From CABQCM01 sp965145485 (GTDB lineage Bacteria > Bacillota > Clostridia > Oscillospirales > Acutalibacteraceae), in contig CBCTCU010000007.1 in assembly GCA_965145485.1 (NCBI GenBank), positions 1 through 64,000 on the forward strand: a DNA stretch of 64,000 nucleotides. The letters are read 5' to 3'. Below are positions 1-7,803 of this stretch, piece after piece. Within the stretch, counting starts at the first letter, position 1. Each line of letters begins with the position of its first letter. A program made the translations under genes and the position numbers. The notes under the pieces were generated by a model, which was not told where the DNA came from, ran no database searches, and was given only the letters and a program-made list of their open reading frames with translations.

Positions 1-26
1 AAATCTACCAAAAAAATCTTCGGGTT

Positions 27-54
27 CCTTCTCGTTGTTTAATTTTCAAGGTCC
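27..54 (-). promoter_or_regulatory. rRNA operon leader motif
   Basis: Read on the minus strand this contains ACCTTGAAAATTAAACAACG, resembling the conserved leader/antitermination motif (TTGAAAA..AA) found just ahead of rRNA genes in Firmicutes. It lies directly downstream of two tandem promoters, and transcription would leave the window across position 1. I infer that an rRNA operon starts just outside the window; no rRNA sequence itself is visible. Confidence 0.55.
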
Positions 55-90
55 AATTCGCGCTCATTCATTTTTCAGCGCCGTTTAGTG

Positions 91-119
91 ATTATATCAC
101 GTTATCAACGGCTTGTCAA
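91..119 (-). promoter_or_regulatory. Promoter P2 for a leftward rRNA-type operon
   Basis: On the minus strand TTGACA (119-114), a 17-bp spacer and TATAAT (96-91) form a perfect consensus sigma-A promoter. It is the nearer of two tandem promoters, the usual arrangement at rRNA operons. Confidence 0.75.
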
Positions 120-175
120 GAGCATTTTTAAGTTTTTACAAACATTTCACTCTTATTCGCGTTGAGCGCTTGATA

Positions 176-204
176 ATACTACCACAGCTCGAATGATTTG
201 TCAA
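176..204 (-). promoter_or_regulatory. Promoter P1 for a leftward rRNA-type operon
   Basis: On the minus strand TTGACA (204-199), a 17-bp spacer and TAGTAT (181-176). It lies 85 bp upstream of P2 and points the same way. No gene lies between 205 and 380. Confidence 0.65.
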
Positions 205-380
205 CAGAATCTTCGATATTTTTCTCTTTTTCATCCTTCTTTGGCATTCAAACCAAAAAATGAGTACATCAGGCCGGCCCGAATAGTGAGATCAGAAAAT
301 AGAGAAAAAGGATTTTGAAAGCGAGCGTCGATATACGGCTTTTCCGGCGCATGGTTCGCCCGGCCAACCCGATATACAAA

Positions 381-415
381 AATGAGGCGCTCTGATTTAC
401 AGAGAGCGCCTCATT
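381..415 (-). terminator. Intrinsic terminator after the zinc-ribbon gene
   Basis: A perfect 13-bp inverted repeat (AATGAGGCGCTCT, 381-393, with its complement at 403-415) has a 9-nt loop. On the minus strand it is followed by TTTTTGTATA. It ends the sigH/zinc-ribbon transcript and insulates the rRNA promoters beyond it. Confidence 0.85.
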
Positions 416-435
416 TCACGAATGCAAAAGTAAGC

Positions 436-714
436 TTATGCTTCTTCCCTCATCTTTGCAAAGCACTCGCTGCAATAAACCGGACGGTCTTCGCGCGGGC
501 GGAAGGGAACCTTTGCTTCGCCGCCGCAGGAGGCACAGGTGGCAACAAACATTTCTCTTTCAGGGCGGGAGGAATTCTTACGGGCGTCGCGGCAAGCCTT
601 GCAGCGCTGCGGCTCGTTGACGAAGCCTTTGGCATCGTAGAACTCCTGTTCCCCGGCAGTGAAAACGAACTCAGCACCGCATTCTTTGCAAATCAGGGTC
701 TTGTCTTCGAACAT
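436..714 (-). CDS. Small double zinc-ribbon protein
   Basis: This 92-residue protein has four CxxC pairs. CKEC (residues 10-13) and CKAC (about 38-41) form a first ribbon of the 'probable zinc-ribbon' type. CASC (about 60-63) and CSEC (about 82-85) form a second, linked by a VPFRPREDRPVYC stretch. It is a full-length match to a small family common in Clostridia and other bacteria whose function is unknown; binding to nucleic acid or to a partner protein is the usual guess. A GAGG Shine-Dalgarno sits 8 nt before the ATG. It is the last gene before the terminator at 381-415, and its 5' leader holds the tRNA-like element at 743-807. The fold call is firm, the role open. Confidence 0.85.
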   Translation of the reverse strand: MFEDKTLICKECGAEFVFTAGEQEFYDAKGFVNEPQRCKACRDARKNSSRPEREMFVATCASCGGEAKVPFRPREDRPVYCSECFAKMREEA

Positions 715-742
715 GTTTTTTACCTCGCTTGTGAAATGATTT

Positions 743-807
743 TGCCCCCCGGACGGAATCGCACCGACACCTTTGAATCCAACGCTCTACTTTAAGCTAC
801 GCGGGCA
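743..807 (-). pseudogene. Degenerate tRNA-like element (anticodon region TTCAAA)
   Basis: The minus strand reads like a shortened tRNA. A GC-rich acceptor-like stem pairs TGCCC (807-803) with GGGCA (747-743). TAGCTTAAAGTAGAGC resembles a D arm. GTTGGATTCAAA resembles the 5' half of an anticodon arm, with loop readings UCA or CAA. GTCGG TGCGATT CCGTC is a good T arm with T54, C56, G57, A58 and C61 all present. About seven bases are missing where the 3' anticodon stem and variable loop should be, so a canonical cloverleaf cannot form. It lies between sigH and the zinc-ribbon start, 28 nt before that ATG. It may be a decayed tRNA gene or a tRNA-like leader structure. No CCA is encoded. Confidence 0.4.
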
Positions 808-836
808 TTTTATGACATCAGCCGTTGGGCTGTATA

Positions 837-1448
837 TCAACAATTTCGTTTGAGCTTGCGCCGTACTCTCTGCAGCGCGTTATCGATGGCTTTGGGTGTG
901 GAGCCAAGCCGGCGCGCAATCTCCTCATAGCTGCAACCGCCCAAATACAACAACAAGGCGTCGAGCTCTAGCTGGGAAAGGAATCGGGCAAACCGGGCGC
1001 GCAGCCGATTTCTCTCCTCCGCCGCGAGAACGGCGGTTTCCGGATCGTCCTGCGGACCGGCCGGCAGGGAATAACCGCCCTCCTCCAAATGCTCGATGGG
1101 AACCAGGGAAGCGGATGGAATGGCCTTTGCGCGCATGGTTGCCCGAACGGCGGATATAATCGCGCGGTCAATACAAAGGCCGGCATAGGTACGAAAGGAG
1201 GCGCCTAAGCCGCTGCGATAGGAGCGGATGGCCATCATCAGGCCAATCATGCCCTCCTGTGCGAGATCCTCCGGCTCTACATCGGAATCCCGATAGCCAA
1301 AGGCGCGGGATTTCACAAGCGAGACATAGCGGGAAATCAAAAGAGCATATGCCGCGTCATCTCTTTGCTGTGCAAGGGCAGCCAGTTCTTCATCCGACTC
1401 ATCGCCAGTGTAGCCATGCCCCTGTTGCGAACGCTGCACATACACCAT
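837..1448 (-). CDS. sigH: RNA polymerase sigma-70 family factor, SigH-like
   Basis: This 203-residue sigma factor has region 2 with the EDLAQEGMIGLMMAIRSYR stretch (about residues 60-80) and FRTYAGLCIDRAI for promoter melting. C-terminal region 4 has a helix-turn-helix (GGCSYEEIARRLGSTPKAID, about 168-187). Size and sequence fit the Spo0H/SigH group, which directs early sporulation genes in Firmicutes; a role at sporulation onset is inferred from family, not shown here. Region 2 wording (DAAYALLISRY) matches SigH better than ECF factors. The AGAGG abuts the ATG at 1448, so the GTG at 1439, nine bases on, may be the real start. A consensus promoter lies just upstream. Confidence 0.82.
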   Translation of the reverse strand: MVYVQRSQQGHGYTGDESDEELAALAQQRDDAAYALLISRYVSLVKSRAFGYRDSDVEPEDLAQEGMIGLMMAIRSYRSGLGASFRTYAGLCIDRAIISAVRATMRAKAIPSASLVPIEHLEEGGYSLPAGPQDDPETAVLAAEERNRLRARFARFLSQLELDALLLYLGGCSYEEIARRLGSTPKAIDNALQRVRRKLKRNC

Positions 1449-1471
1449 CCTCTGTGCTTTAAGATGTATTT

Positions 1472-1500
1472 ATCATACCAGGATATTGCGATTTTGTCAA
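1472..1500 (-). promoter_or_regulatory. Promoter of the sigH-like gene
   Basis: Minus strand TTGACA (1500-1495), 17-bp spacer, TATGAT (1477-1472), about 25 bp before the sigH-like start. The stretch from here to the terminator at 1728 holds no convincing gene. Confidence 0.75.
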
Positions 1501-1727
1501 TAGCTGTTTCAACAATTTATATAATTTTTTTGTGTTTTGAATGATTTCATTGTTGCTATAGTAAAACGACAGATATCATCGGATTGCGTCACCAAAATTT
1601 CCTGTATCACGACAAAAGAACACTTTATTCGGCTGGACAAAGGGAAGATAGAAGCTTCCTCGAAACAGACGGTTGTAATAAATACCCAACCATATGGAGG
1701 ACGTTTTGCATCACCAATCAAAATGAA

Positions 1728-1757
1728 AGAAAGGGGGCGAAACATCGTCCCCTTTCT
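1728..1757 (-). terminator. Terminator downstream of spoIVA
   Basis: The inverted repeat AGAAAGGGG (1728-1736) and CCCCTTTCT (1749-1757) is followed on the minus strand by TTCATTTT. It lies 57 bp beyond the spoIVA stop. Confidence 0.75.
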
Positions 1758-1813
1758 TGTGGGAAGCCGTCGGATTGCATGCCGTCATCCACACTGGCAA
1801 GCATGAAACAACG

Positions 1814-3289
1814 CTACAGAATAATGCAAATCAGGCCGCTGCAGCCTTCGTTGATGACCCGTTCGAGGGTTTCCTGCAGCTTTCCTCTCGCATCCATCGG
1901 CATGTGATTGAGCTTGGCGTGCAGCCCCTCGGTGACGAGGTCGTGCAGAGACTTACCGAAGATATTGGAATCCCAGATTTTGAGCTTATCCTCCTCAAAT
2001 TCCTTGAGCAGGTACATCACGAGGTCCTCCGATTGCTTCTCGCTTCCTACGGTTGGGGCGATCTCGGTCTGGATGGAGGCCTTCATCATATGGATCGAGG
2101 GGGCGGCAGCCTTGAGCCGGACGCCGTACTGCCCGCCCTGCTTGACAATCTCAGGTTCTTCGAGGGTCAGCTCCTCGATCGAGGGCATCACAATGCCATA
2201 TCCGGTGGCCTCGACTTCCTCGAGCGCATACTGGACCTTCTCGTACTTCTTTTTAATTTCGGCAAGGTCCATCAGGCAGGACAGCAGCTCCTGCTCTCCA
2301 CCAATGTCCAAACCGGTCGTCTCGGCCACGACGCGGTAAAAGAGGCTGCCGTCCAGCTGCATATCCATACTCGCGCTGCCCTGCCCCAGGTTCACCTGCT
2401 CTATGCGTGCGCCGGTAATATGCTCGCATTCGCACACCGCATCGGCCAGGCCGGAAAGCTGGCGGATGTGGCACAGATTCTCCGCCTTGTTTCGAATGGT
2501 CTCAAACACCTCGGCGCGCAGCCAGTGATCGGGGCTGAGGGTGGAAATCCATCCTGGCAGATGAATGGCAATCTCGCGGATGGGGAACTCAAACAGTACC
2601 TTGGAAATAATATCGCGAATTTGCTCTTCGGTCAGCTCCAAGCAGTTGACCGCAAGCACAGGAACGCCGTATTTCTCCTGAAGGCGATTGGCCAGTTCAG
2701 CCGACTCCGGCGAGGAGGGATACATGCAGTTGAGCAGGACGATAAAGGGCTTATCAATTTCCTTCAGCTCTCCAATGACCCTCTCTTCCGCCTCCTCGTA
2801 TTCCTCGCGCGGGATCTCGCTGATGCTGCCGTCGGTGGTGATGACCAAGCCGATGGTGGAATGCTCGGCAATGACCTTGCGGGTGCCGATCTCGGCCGCC
2901 ATGTTGAAGGGAATCTCTTCTTCAAACCAGGGCGTTTTCACCATGCGGGGCTGGTCGTTTTCGATGTAGCCGAGCGCGCTTGGCACAATATAGCCGACGC
3001 AATCGATCATGCGAACCTGGAAGTTGGCATTGCCGTCCAGCGATACTTCCACCGCCTCTTCGGGAATGAACTTCGGCTCGGTGGTCATGATAGTACGCCC
3101 TGCGGCCGACTGCGGAAGCTCATCCACGGCGCGCTCACGCCGGTAATCGTTTTGAATGTTGGGCAGCACCAGGGTGTCCATGAATTTTTTAATAAAGGTC
3201 GACTTGCCGCTGCGCACCGGGCCGACCACGCCCACATAGATATTGCCGTCGGTGCGCTCGGTGATGTCTTTATAAATATTCTGTTCCAT
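1814..3289 (-). CDS. spoIVA: Stage IV sporulation protein A (spore coat basement ATPase)
   Basis: This 491-residue protein is full length for SpoIVA, the cytoskeletal ATPase that polymerises around the forespore as the base of the spore coat and is needed for cortex formation. The N-terminal NTPase domain carries a Walker A loop, GPVRSGKST (residues 23-31), and a DCVGY segment near residue 95. The middle and C-terminal regions align by eye with SpoIVA, ending in the short hydrophobic GLICIIL tail typical of the family. It follows the sipL-like gene by 14 bp and shares a strand with spoVM. The encoded neighbours are its two known partners: SpoVM, which places it on the membrane, and the LysM coat protein SipL. 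Confidence 0.97.
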   Translation of the reverse strand: MEQNIYKDITERTDGNIYVGVVGPVRSGKSTFIKKFMDTLVLPNIQNDYRRERAVDELPQSAAGRTIMTTEPKFIPEEAVEVSLDGNANFQVRMIDCVGYIVPSALGYIENDQPRMVKTPWFEEEIPFNMAAEIGTRKVIAEHSTIGLVITTDGSISEIPREEYEEAEERVIGELKEIDKPFIVLLNCMYPSSPESAELANRLQEKYGVPVLAVNCLELTEEQIRDIISKVLFEFPIREIAIHLPGWISTLSPDHWLRAEVFETIRNKAENLCHIRQLSGLADAVCECEHITGARIEQVNLGQGSASMDMQLDGSLFYRVVAETTGLDIGGEQELLSCLMDLAEIKKKYEKVQYALEEVEATGYGIVMPSIEELTLEEPEIVKQGGQYGVRLKAAAPSIHMMKASIQTEIAPTVGSEKQSEDLVMYLLKEFEEDKLKIWDSNIFGKSLHDLVTEGLHAKLNHMPMDARGKLQETLERVINEGCSGLICIIL

Positions 3290-3303
3290 ACGGTTCCCCC
3301 CTC

Positions 3304-4836
3304 TTAAACGCTCGGAATCAACAGCATGGTCTTTTTATGCAAAACGCCGTCGGGCAACTCGTTGGTCACGGCTACCGCTTCGGCGTCGGTATTGTAGCGC
3401 TTGGCGATATCCCAAAGCTGCTCCCCCTCGCCGGCAAAATAGACGATCAGCGCCGCGCCGCAACCCTCCTTTGGACGGGATTCGTCCGGCTCCATATTGC
3501 ACACCAGCGACTGGCTGACCTGCTCGTAAACATCGCCGCGTACCGACAGCTCAACTTCCGCCTCGGCCGCGGCCGGCGCGCTGAGCGAGCAGCGTATCGA
3601 CTCCACCATCAGCGACGGCTCGCAGACGATTTCGCGGTCGCTGTTCGGCGTTGCCCTTTGATACTGGGTCTCGACCGGCTTTTCGTGATAGATGATCCCG
3701 CCGTCCGTATCGGCGGCGAGCATACAGACGATAACCCGTCCGTCGAGCTGCAGGGTGTTGTCCTGCACGCGGGAAGAGTCGACCATACATTCGCACCAGC
3801 AGTCGAGAATCTGAGCGACCTCAACCGGCAGATCGATGTTTTTTTTGCAGCGGTAGGTCTCATGGAAGGAATCGACCCTTCTCTGCCCGTTGACAGGGCT
3901 TTTGTCAACCGTCATCTCATATTTTGTGGAGTAACAATCGGTGATGCCGGATACGGTCACATCCCTAGTGACGGTGATGGTTGCCAAAACGGCCGCCGAC
4001 ACGCTGATGGTTTTGCATTCCCCGTCGAGCCCGGTGCGCGGATGCATCTCCAGGGCGGTAACCTCAAAAACGGCGTCGCAGACGCTGTCCTCATCCACTG
4101 TGTCGACATCGAGAATCTGGCTGAATGGAATCGCCTGCTCCACACGCCCCATCACCCGTGGCGTTTCGGTGCAGTAGACGGCGCAGACGAGTAGTTCGCC
4201 CTTAACCACCACACGGCCGCCTACCGCCTTGCATTCGGCGCCGCGCACGCGGCCTTCGCTTCGCAGAATGCAGCGAACCGAGCGGTCGTTCTCCCCAAGC
4301 TCAATGTCCTCGTTGATCGCAATGTATTTTTCCATCGTACCGGTGAGCGTGGTCAATGGGATTTCCTGCTTTTGCAGCTTGACGCTGCATCCCTCGGCCC
4401 CGGTCAGGATAGCGGTTGGCCGCCGCTGGCACACTTTGACATGCAATGTCACCGCTCCGTGCAAATCGAGCTTGCGCGCGGTCAGCACCCGGCAGTTCAT
4501 GTAAGAAACCCGGCTCTCAACGGCCGCCATACAATCCTCCGTGGCCCCCGGCACATCCAGCTCTTTGGTAAAATTCATCGCCGCCTCGTGGGCGCGGACG
4601 CCTCCCTCTTCGGCGTCGACATACAGCACGTTGACCAACACCACGCCCTCCATGGTCAGCCTGCCCGATTGGACGGCCTTGGAGGTGATGCGGGTGGTGG
4701 TCTTGCATTTGAGGACGCGGGAGAGGTCGAGACAGAAGTCGGGCAAAACCAGCTCGCAATCGACCGCCTGCTCGATCATCTGATTCAGCAGGATGTTATT
4801 GGTGGCAATTGCCTGCGTCGCAACATTGAATTCCAT
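3304..4836 (-). CDS. sipL: DUF3794 and LysM spore coat assembly protein, SipL-like
   Basis: A 510-residue protein of repeated beta-rich DUF3794 modules (about residues 30-440) ends in a LysM domain (about 460-505: AGEGEQLWDIAKRYNT, then LIPSV). This matches SipL of Clostridioides difficile, whose LysM domain binds SpoIVA and plays the part of SpoVID in Bacillus. It is encoded immediately upstream of spoIVA, which supports the call. The start is set at the ATG at 4836, with AAGGAAGG eight bases before it; the GTG two codons earlier is less well placed. A CATATTAT at 4867-4874 on the minus strand is a weak candidate mother-cell -10, not convincing alone. Confidence 0.88.
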   Translation of the reverse strand: MEFNVATQAIATNNILLNQMIEQAVDCELVLPDFCLDLSRVLKCKTTTRITSKAVQSGRLTMEGVVLVNVLYVDAEEGGVRAHEAAMNFTKELDVPGATEDCMAAVESRVSYMNCRVLTARKLDLHGAVTLHVKVCQRRPTAILTGAEGCSVKLQKQEIPLTTLTGTMEKYIAINEDIELGENDRSVRCILRSEGRVRGAECKAVGGRVVVKGELLVCAVYCTETPRVMGRVEQAIPFSQILDVDTVDEDSVCDAVFEVTALEMHPRTGLDGECKTISVSAAVLATITVTRDVTVSGITDCYSTKYEMTVDKSPVNGQRRVDSFHETYRCKKNIDLPVEVAQILDCWCECMVDSSRVQDNTLQLDGRVIVCMLAADTDGGIIYHEKPVETQYQRATPNSDREIVCEPSLMVESIRCSLSAPAAAEAEVELSVRGDVYEQVSQSLVCNMEPDESRPKEGCGAALIVYFAGEGEQLWDIAKRYNTDAEAVAVTNELPDGVLHKKTMLLIPSV

Positions 4837-5146
4837 ACGCACACCCTTCCTTTCGGTTTCTACTGGATAATATGAAACCCCTGTCCGCTTTATGCCGAAA
4901 ACTTAGCGGGGAAGAGAAAAATTAGTAGCATTTTTATTAGGGTCACAAGACGGTGTTCGCTCAACCGTAAGAATGGAGCCCTCCGATCGCGCTCAAACAG
5001 TGGAGCTGTGCATTGCCGGCGCTATTTTCACCCCCTGTTGAGAGCGGCGGCCGGCAAACGGCGCCGCCCTTTGCGCAGGCATGCGCCAATCGGCTGGACC
5101 AAGCGGGCGAAAACGCAACGCTTTGCTCTTAGCGGCCAACAAAAAA
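4837..5146. other. Intergenic stretch without a gene
   Basis: 310 bp between the sipL start and the spoVM terminator. I see no convincing reading frame, RNA gene or repeat. Confidence 0.5.
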
Positions 5147-5176
5147 GCGCCGCCGGAGCAGATAGCCCGGCGGCGC
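5147..5176 (-). terminator. Terminator after spoVM
   Basis: A perfect 10-bp GC stem (GCGCCGCCGG, 5147-5156; complement 5167-5176) is followed on the minus strand by TTTTTTG. It starts 18 bp after the spoVM stop and separates the spoVM transcript from sipL-spoIVA. Confidence 0.9.
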
Positions 5177-5194
5177 CATGTCAAAGCCTATGTT

Positions 5195-5275
5195 TTAAGC
5201 GTTCTTTTTCATACCAAATATTTTGCGCAGGATTCCACGAAGAACCTTTGGACTCTTGACAACAACGATCTGCAT
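5195..5275 (-). CDS. spoVM: Stage V sporulation protein M, 26 residues
   Basis: The 26-codon frame starts MQIVVVKSPKVL and ends RKIFGMKKNA. It has exactly the length of Bacillus subtilis SpoVM and keeps its Lys7, Pro9, Lys10, Leu12, Gly14, Ile15, Arg17 and Gly21, the pattern of the amphipathic helix that senses the curved forespore membrane and anchors SpoIVA. The sequence AGGAGGAA precedes two in-frame ATGs; the one at 5275 has the ideal 8-nt spacing and gives the 26-residue form, while the ATG at 5281 would add Met-Gly with only 2-nt spacing. The position, downstream of thiN and next to sipL-spoIVA, matches both known partners and the B. subtilis thiN-spoVM order. It is followed directly by a strong terminator. 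Confidence 0.93.
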   Translation of the reverse strand: MQIVVVKSPKVLRGILRKIFGMKKNA

Positions 5276-5291
5276 ACCCATTTCCTCCTAA

Positions 5292-5459
5292 TCAACATTT
5301 GATGTAAGCGATCCCCATCAAAACCATGGCTATGGCCAGCACCGTTACCATCAGTTCGGCAGGACAGACACAGGATATCAACAGCCCGACGCCGAACGCA
5401 ATGGCGATAATGCCTCCACCGCACCGCCTACCGCCCATATCAACCACCGCCGTTTCCAT
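5292..5459 (-). CDS. 55-residue hydrophobic membrane peptide coupled to spoVM
   Basis: The 55-codon frame (METAVVDMGGRRCGGG, then two membrane-length hydrophobic stretches, about residues 17-33 and 37-52, around a CVCPAE turn, ending AYIKC) lies directly ahead of spoVM. Its TGA stop (5294-5292) lies 2 nt before the spoVM Shine-Dalgarno, so the two are probably translated from one message and may be coupled. The SD (TTAGG) is weak. I do not recognise a named family, though small Gly- and Cys-containing membrane proteins of this look occur in Clostridia. A spore-membrane role is inferred only from position. Confidence 0.62.
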   Translation of the reverse strand: METAVVDMGGRRCGGGIIAIAFGVGLLISCVCPAELMVTVLAIAMVLMGIAYIKC

Positions 5460-5527
5460 AACCTAATACCATTCTACGCGGCCGGCCGAATATGGTGCAT
5501 GTGAATTTGCAACGGGCAAGCAAAAAA

Positions 5528-5549
5528 GCGCCGCCCCACCGGGCGGCGC
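5528..5549 (-). terminator. Terminator after the CAP/dockerin gene
   Basis: The 9-bp stem GCGCCGCCC / GGGCGGCGC with a CACC loop is followed on the minus strand by TTTTTTG. Its stem and T-run closely resemble the spoVM terminator at 5147-5176. Confidence 0.88.
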
Positions 5550-5604
5550 CTGCATCATCCATAGGAATACCATGGATCAGGCCCACACGGCCTCCATGGC
5601 TGCT

Positions 5605-7803
5605 TTACACGCTGGAAAAACGATCGATCAAACTGACCGAATATTGCAAAATCAAAAGCGCATCCCCTGCATCGATCAAACCGTCGCCGTTGACGTCGGC
5701 CGCCTTGGCCGCATTCCCTTCCAGCTGAACCAGCTGAACGCTGTGCTGGAGAACCCTCAGCGCATCGGCGGCGTTGATGTTGGTGTCGGCGTCGATATCC
5801 CCCAAGACATAATCCGTCACCGTGACCGTGCACTGCGCCGTCCACTGGCCGTCCTGGCTGGTGGCCGTAATTACCGCCGTCCCCAGCTGGTGGGCCGTCA
5901 CCCGCCCATTGGGCGAGACACTGGCAACCGACTCATCCGAGGATGACCAGTCGATCCATTTGTTGTCCGCTTCATCCGGCGTAATGGTACAATGCAGCTT
6001 GCCTTGGCCCCCAACGGCCAGCGACAGGCTGGATTGATCGATCGAAACGCCGCTGACCACCGACTGATCGGTCACGTAGGCCCTTTCAAACACCGTACGA
6101 TAGGTGTAATCCGAAAGCTGCCCGTCTGTCAACACATTATGCAGCGTGATCTCAAAGACGTCCCCCGGCAAAGAGGCGATGGTGTTGTCATAAAAAGTCA
6201 CCTGATTGTAGCTGGGCAGGCGATGCAACTCATAATCCTGTGCATTCTCGTCCGTAAAGCTCCAGGTGTTCCCGTTGTTAAGGCAGGTCACCTCTACCGT
6301 GGTGGAATCGGTGATCTCATAGCGATCCGAGTAAAACCGTGCGGTCCACCGGTAGTCCGAAGCGTTGGCATCCATGAGCATAATGCCCTTGGGGGGCCAG
6401 GCAACCATTTCCACATCGCTCTCCTGGTACCCATTGAGCTTATGGACCCCCTGCCCGGCGCAGATGCCCAAGCCAATATTCTCCCAGTATGGGTCGAGCA
6501 AATTGTAACGGTGGCCGCAGGCGATAACATCGCCATATGCCTCCTGTAGCGCATTGGTCAGGCTGCCGATGATATTATCCGTTCCAAGGATGCTGCCATG
6601 ATACAGGTTTTCGCCATTGCCGGCCTGAGCGAGCTGGTAAAAATCGTCGGGCACCCCCTCCGGCTGGGGCGGAAAATGGGGAGTGGGATTGCTAATCCCG
6701 TTGTAGCTGAGATACATCGTCAGCACCGCCTTGTGCTGGCTTGCATCGCTGTAATATTCCGAAAGGGACAGGGTGGGCAGGCCCGCGCCAATACGGATGG
6801 CGTTGAGGTAACCGACGGCGGATTCGAGAATGCGGGTGTCTACCTTGCCGGCCACGAGGGGCAGTTCCTGATAGGAATATGGCTGCGTGAAATATTCCTC
6901 CACCGAGTTATGCAGATTGACCGATGCGACGTATTCCTCTCTCGCACGGGCAAGCAGCTCCTTTACCTGCTCGGTCAGGGGCACCTGATTCTGCTGTTCC
7001 AGCAGTTCCGGGTTGACAAAATAGGTGCCGCTGTGGTTGGACTTTCCCTCTTCGCGGGCATACTGAAAGTCAAAGCAGGGGGCGGTATTGGATGGCATAT
7101 TATAGCGGCGGGCGTATTGCGCATACGCAATCGGTAAGGGAAGGCTGGAATGATCCGATCCCGTCATGATCAGGTTGACATACTGGGATTTCCCAACATT
7201 ATTGGCATACTCATAAAAATCGCTGCCGTTCTCTTTCAACTGCTGATTGACCAGGAAGAGGGTCTCGTTAAATTCAAAGCCGCTGAATTTCCCGCTCTGG
7301 AAAGCCACCGCGTTGTACATCAGCGTGGTATGGCGCTGAAAATTGGCCAGGTACTGATCCTCATCCTGTTGGAACCGTCGCTGATACTGTTCAAGATCCG
7401 ACCAGGTGTACCGGCTCAGGCAGGCCGAAAGCACCTGATTGGTGTCGTAATCGACTTCAATCGAATCGCTCCCCCACTGGACGACATCCCCGTAACTGAT
7501 CTCGGGGGAAGTAAACCCGGGTGTGACCGTGCCATACAGGACGATTCGGCCGTCGGCCGTCGTTTCAAGATAGAGGTAATCGGCAAAATCCTCGCCGTAA
7601 TATGTATACGTCTGCCCGCCGAAAGCGGAGGAGGTGACCAGACGCGGCTGCCCAAAGACCGCGGCGATTTCCTCCGGGCTTTGCCCATCGTAAAGGCTTT
7701 TACCGCCGATGGTGATCAACAGCTCGCCCTGCTCGGCCAAAGCGGCGGGAGCCACGGGCAACAGTAGCATAAGGGACAACAAAATTGCAAGACATTTTTT
7801 CAT
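5605..7803 (-). CDS. Secreted CAP-domain protein with Ig-like and dockerin domains
   Basis: A 732-residue exported protein. In order it has a signal peptide (MKKCLAILLSLMLLLP to an ALA cleavage site near residue 23); a CAP-associated N-terminal domain (about 30-95, SLYDGQSPEEIAAVFGQP); a middle region of unknown fold; a CAP/SCP domain (about 330-470, LNAIRIGAGLPTL, GENLYHG, ENIGLGIC); a bacterial Ig-like (Big2) domain (about 580-660, SSSDESVASVSPNGRVTA); and a C-terminal type I dockerin with two Ca-binding repeats (LGDIDADTNINAADALRVLQ and VNGDGLIDAGDALLILQ). The dockerin implies docking onto a cohesin-bearing scaffold not seen here. GGAGT fits the ATG at 7803 (8 nt) better than the one at 7809. 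The gene interrupts the ancestral thiN-spoVM order. Confidence 0.88.
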   Translation of the reverse strand: MKKCLAILLSLMLLLPVAPAALAEQGELLITIGGKSLYDGQSPEEIAAVFGQPRLVTSSAFGGQTYTYYGEDFADYLYLETTADGRIVLYGTVTPGFTSPEISYGDVVQWGSDSIEVDYDTNQVLSACLSRYTWSDLEQYQRRFQQDEDQYLANFQRHTTLMYNAVAFQSGKFSGFEFNETLFLVNQQLKENGSDFYEYANNVGKSQYVNLIMTGSDHSSLPLPIAYAQYARRYNMPSNTAPCFDFQYAREEGKSNHSGTYFVNPELLEQQNQVPLTEQVKELLARAREEYVASVNLHNSVEEYFTQPYSYQELPLVAGKVDTRILESAVGYLNAIRIGAGLPTLSLSEYYSDASQHKAVLTMYLSYNGISNPTPHFPPQPEGVPDDFYQLAQAGNGENLYHGSILGTDNIIGSLTNALQEAYGDVIACGHRYNLLDPYWENIGLGICAGQGVHKLNGYQESDVEMVAWPPKGIMLMDANASDYRWTARFYSDRYEITDSTTVEVTCLNNGNTWSFTDENAQDYELHRLPSYNQVTFYDNTIASLPGDVFEITLHNVLTDGQLSDYTYRTVFERAYVTDQSVVSGVSIDQSSLSLAVGGQGKLHCTITPDEADNKWIDWSSSDESVASVSPNGRVTAHQLGTAVITATSQDGQWTAQCTVTVTDYVLGDIDADTNINAADALRVLQHSVQLVQLEGNAAKAADVNGDGLIDAGDALLILQYSVSLIDRFSSV

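Noticed and set aside
1757..3307. A 516-codon plus-strand open frame opposite spoIVA
   Set aside because: Shadow of spoIVA in a GC-rich gene; no family resemblance, no Shine-Dalgarno, and spoIVA itself is unmistakable.
4860..4900. Sigma-E promoter for sipL
   Set aside because: CATATTAT resembles the -10, but no acceptable -35 lies 14-15 bp upstream; left as a remark only.
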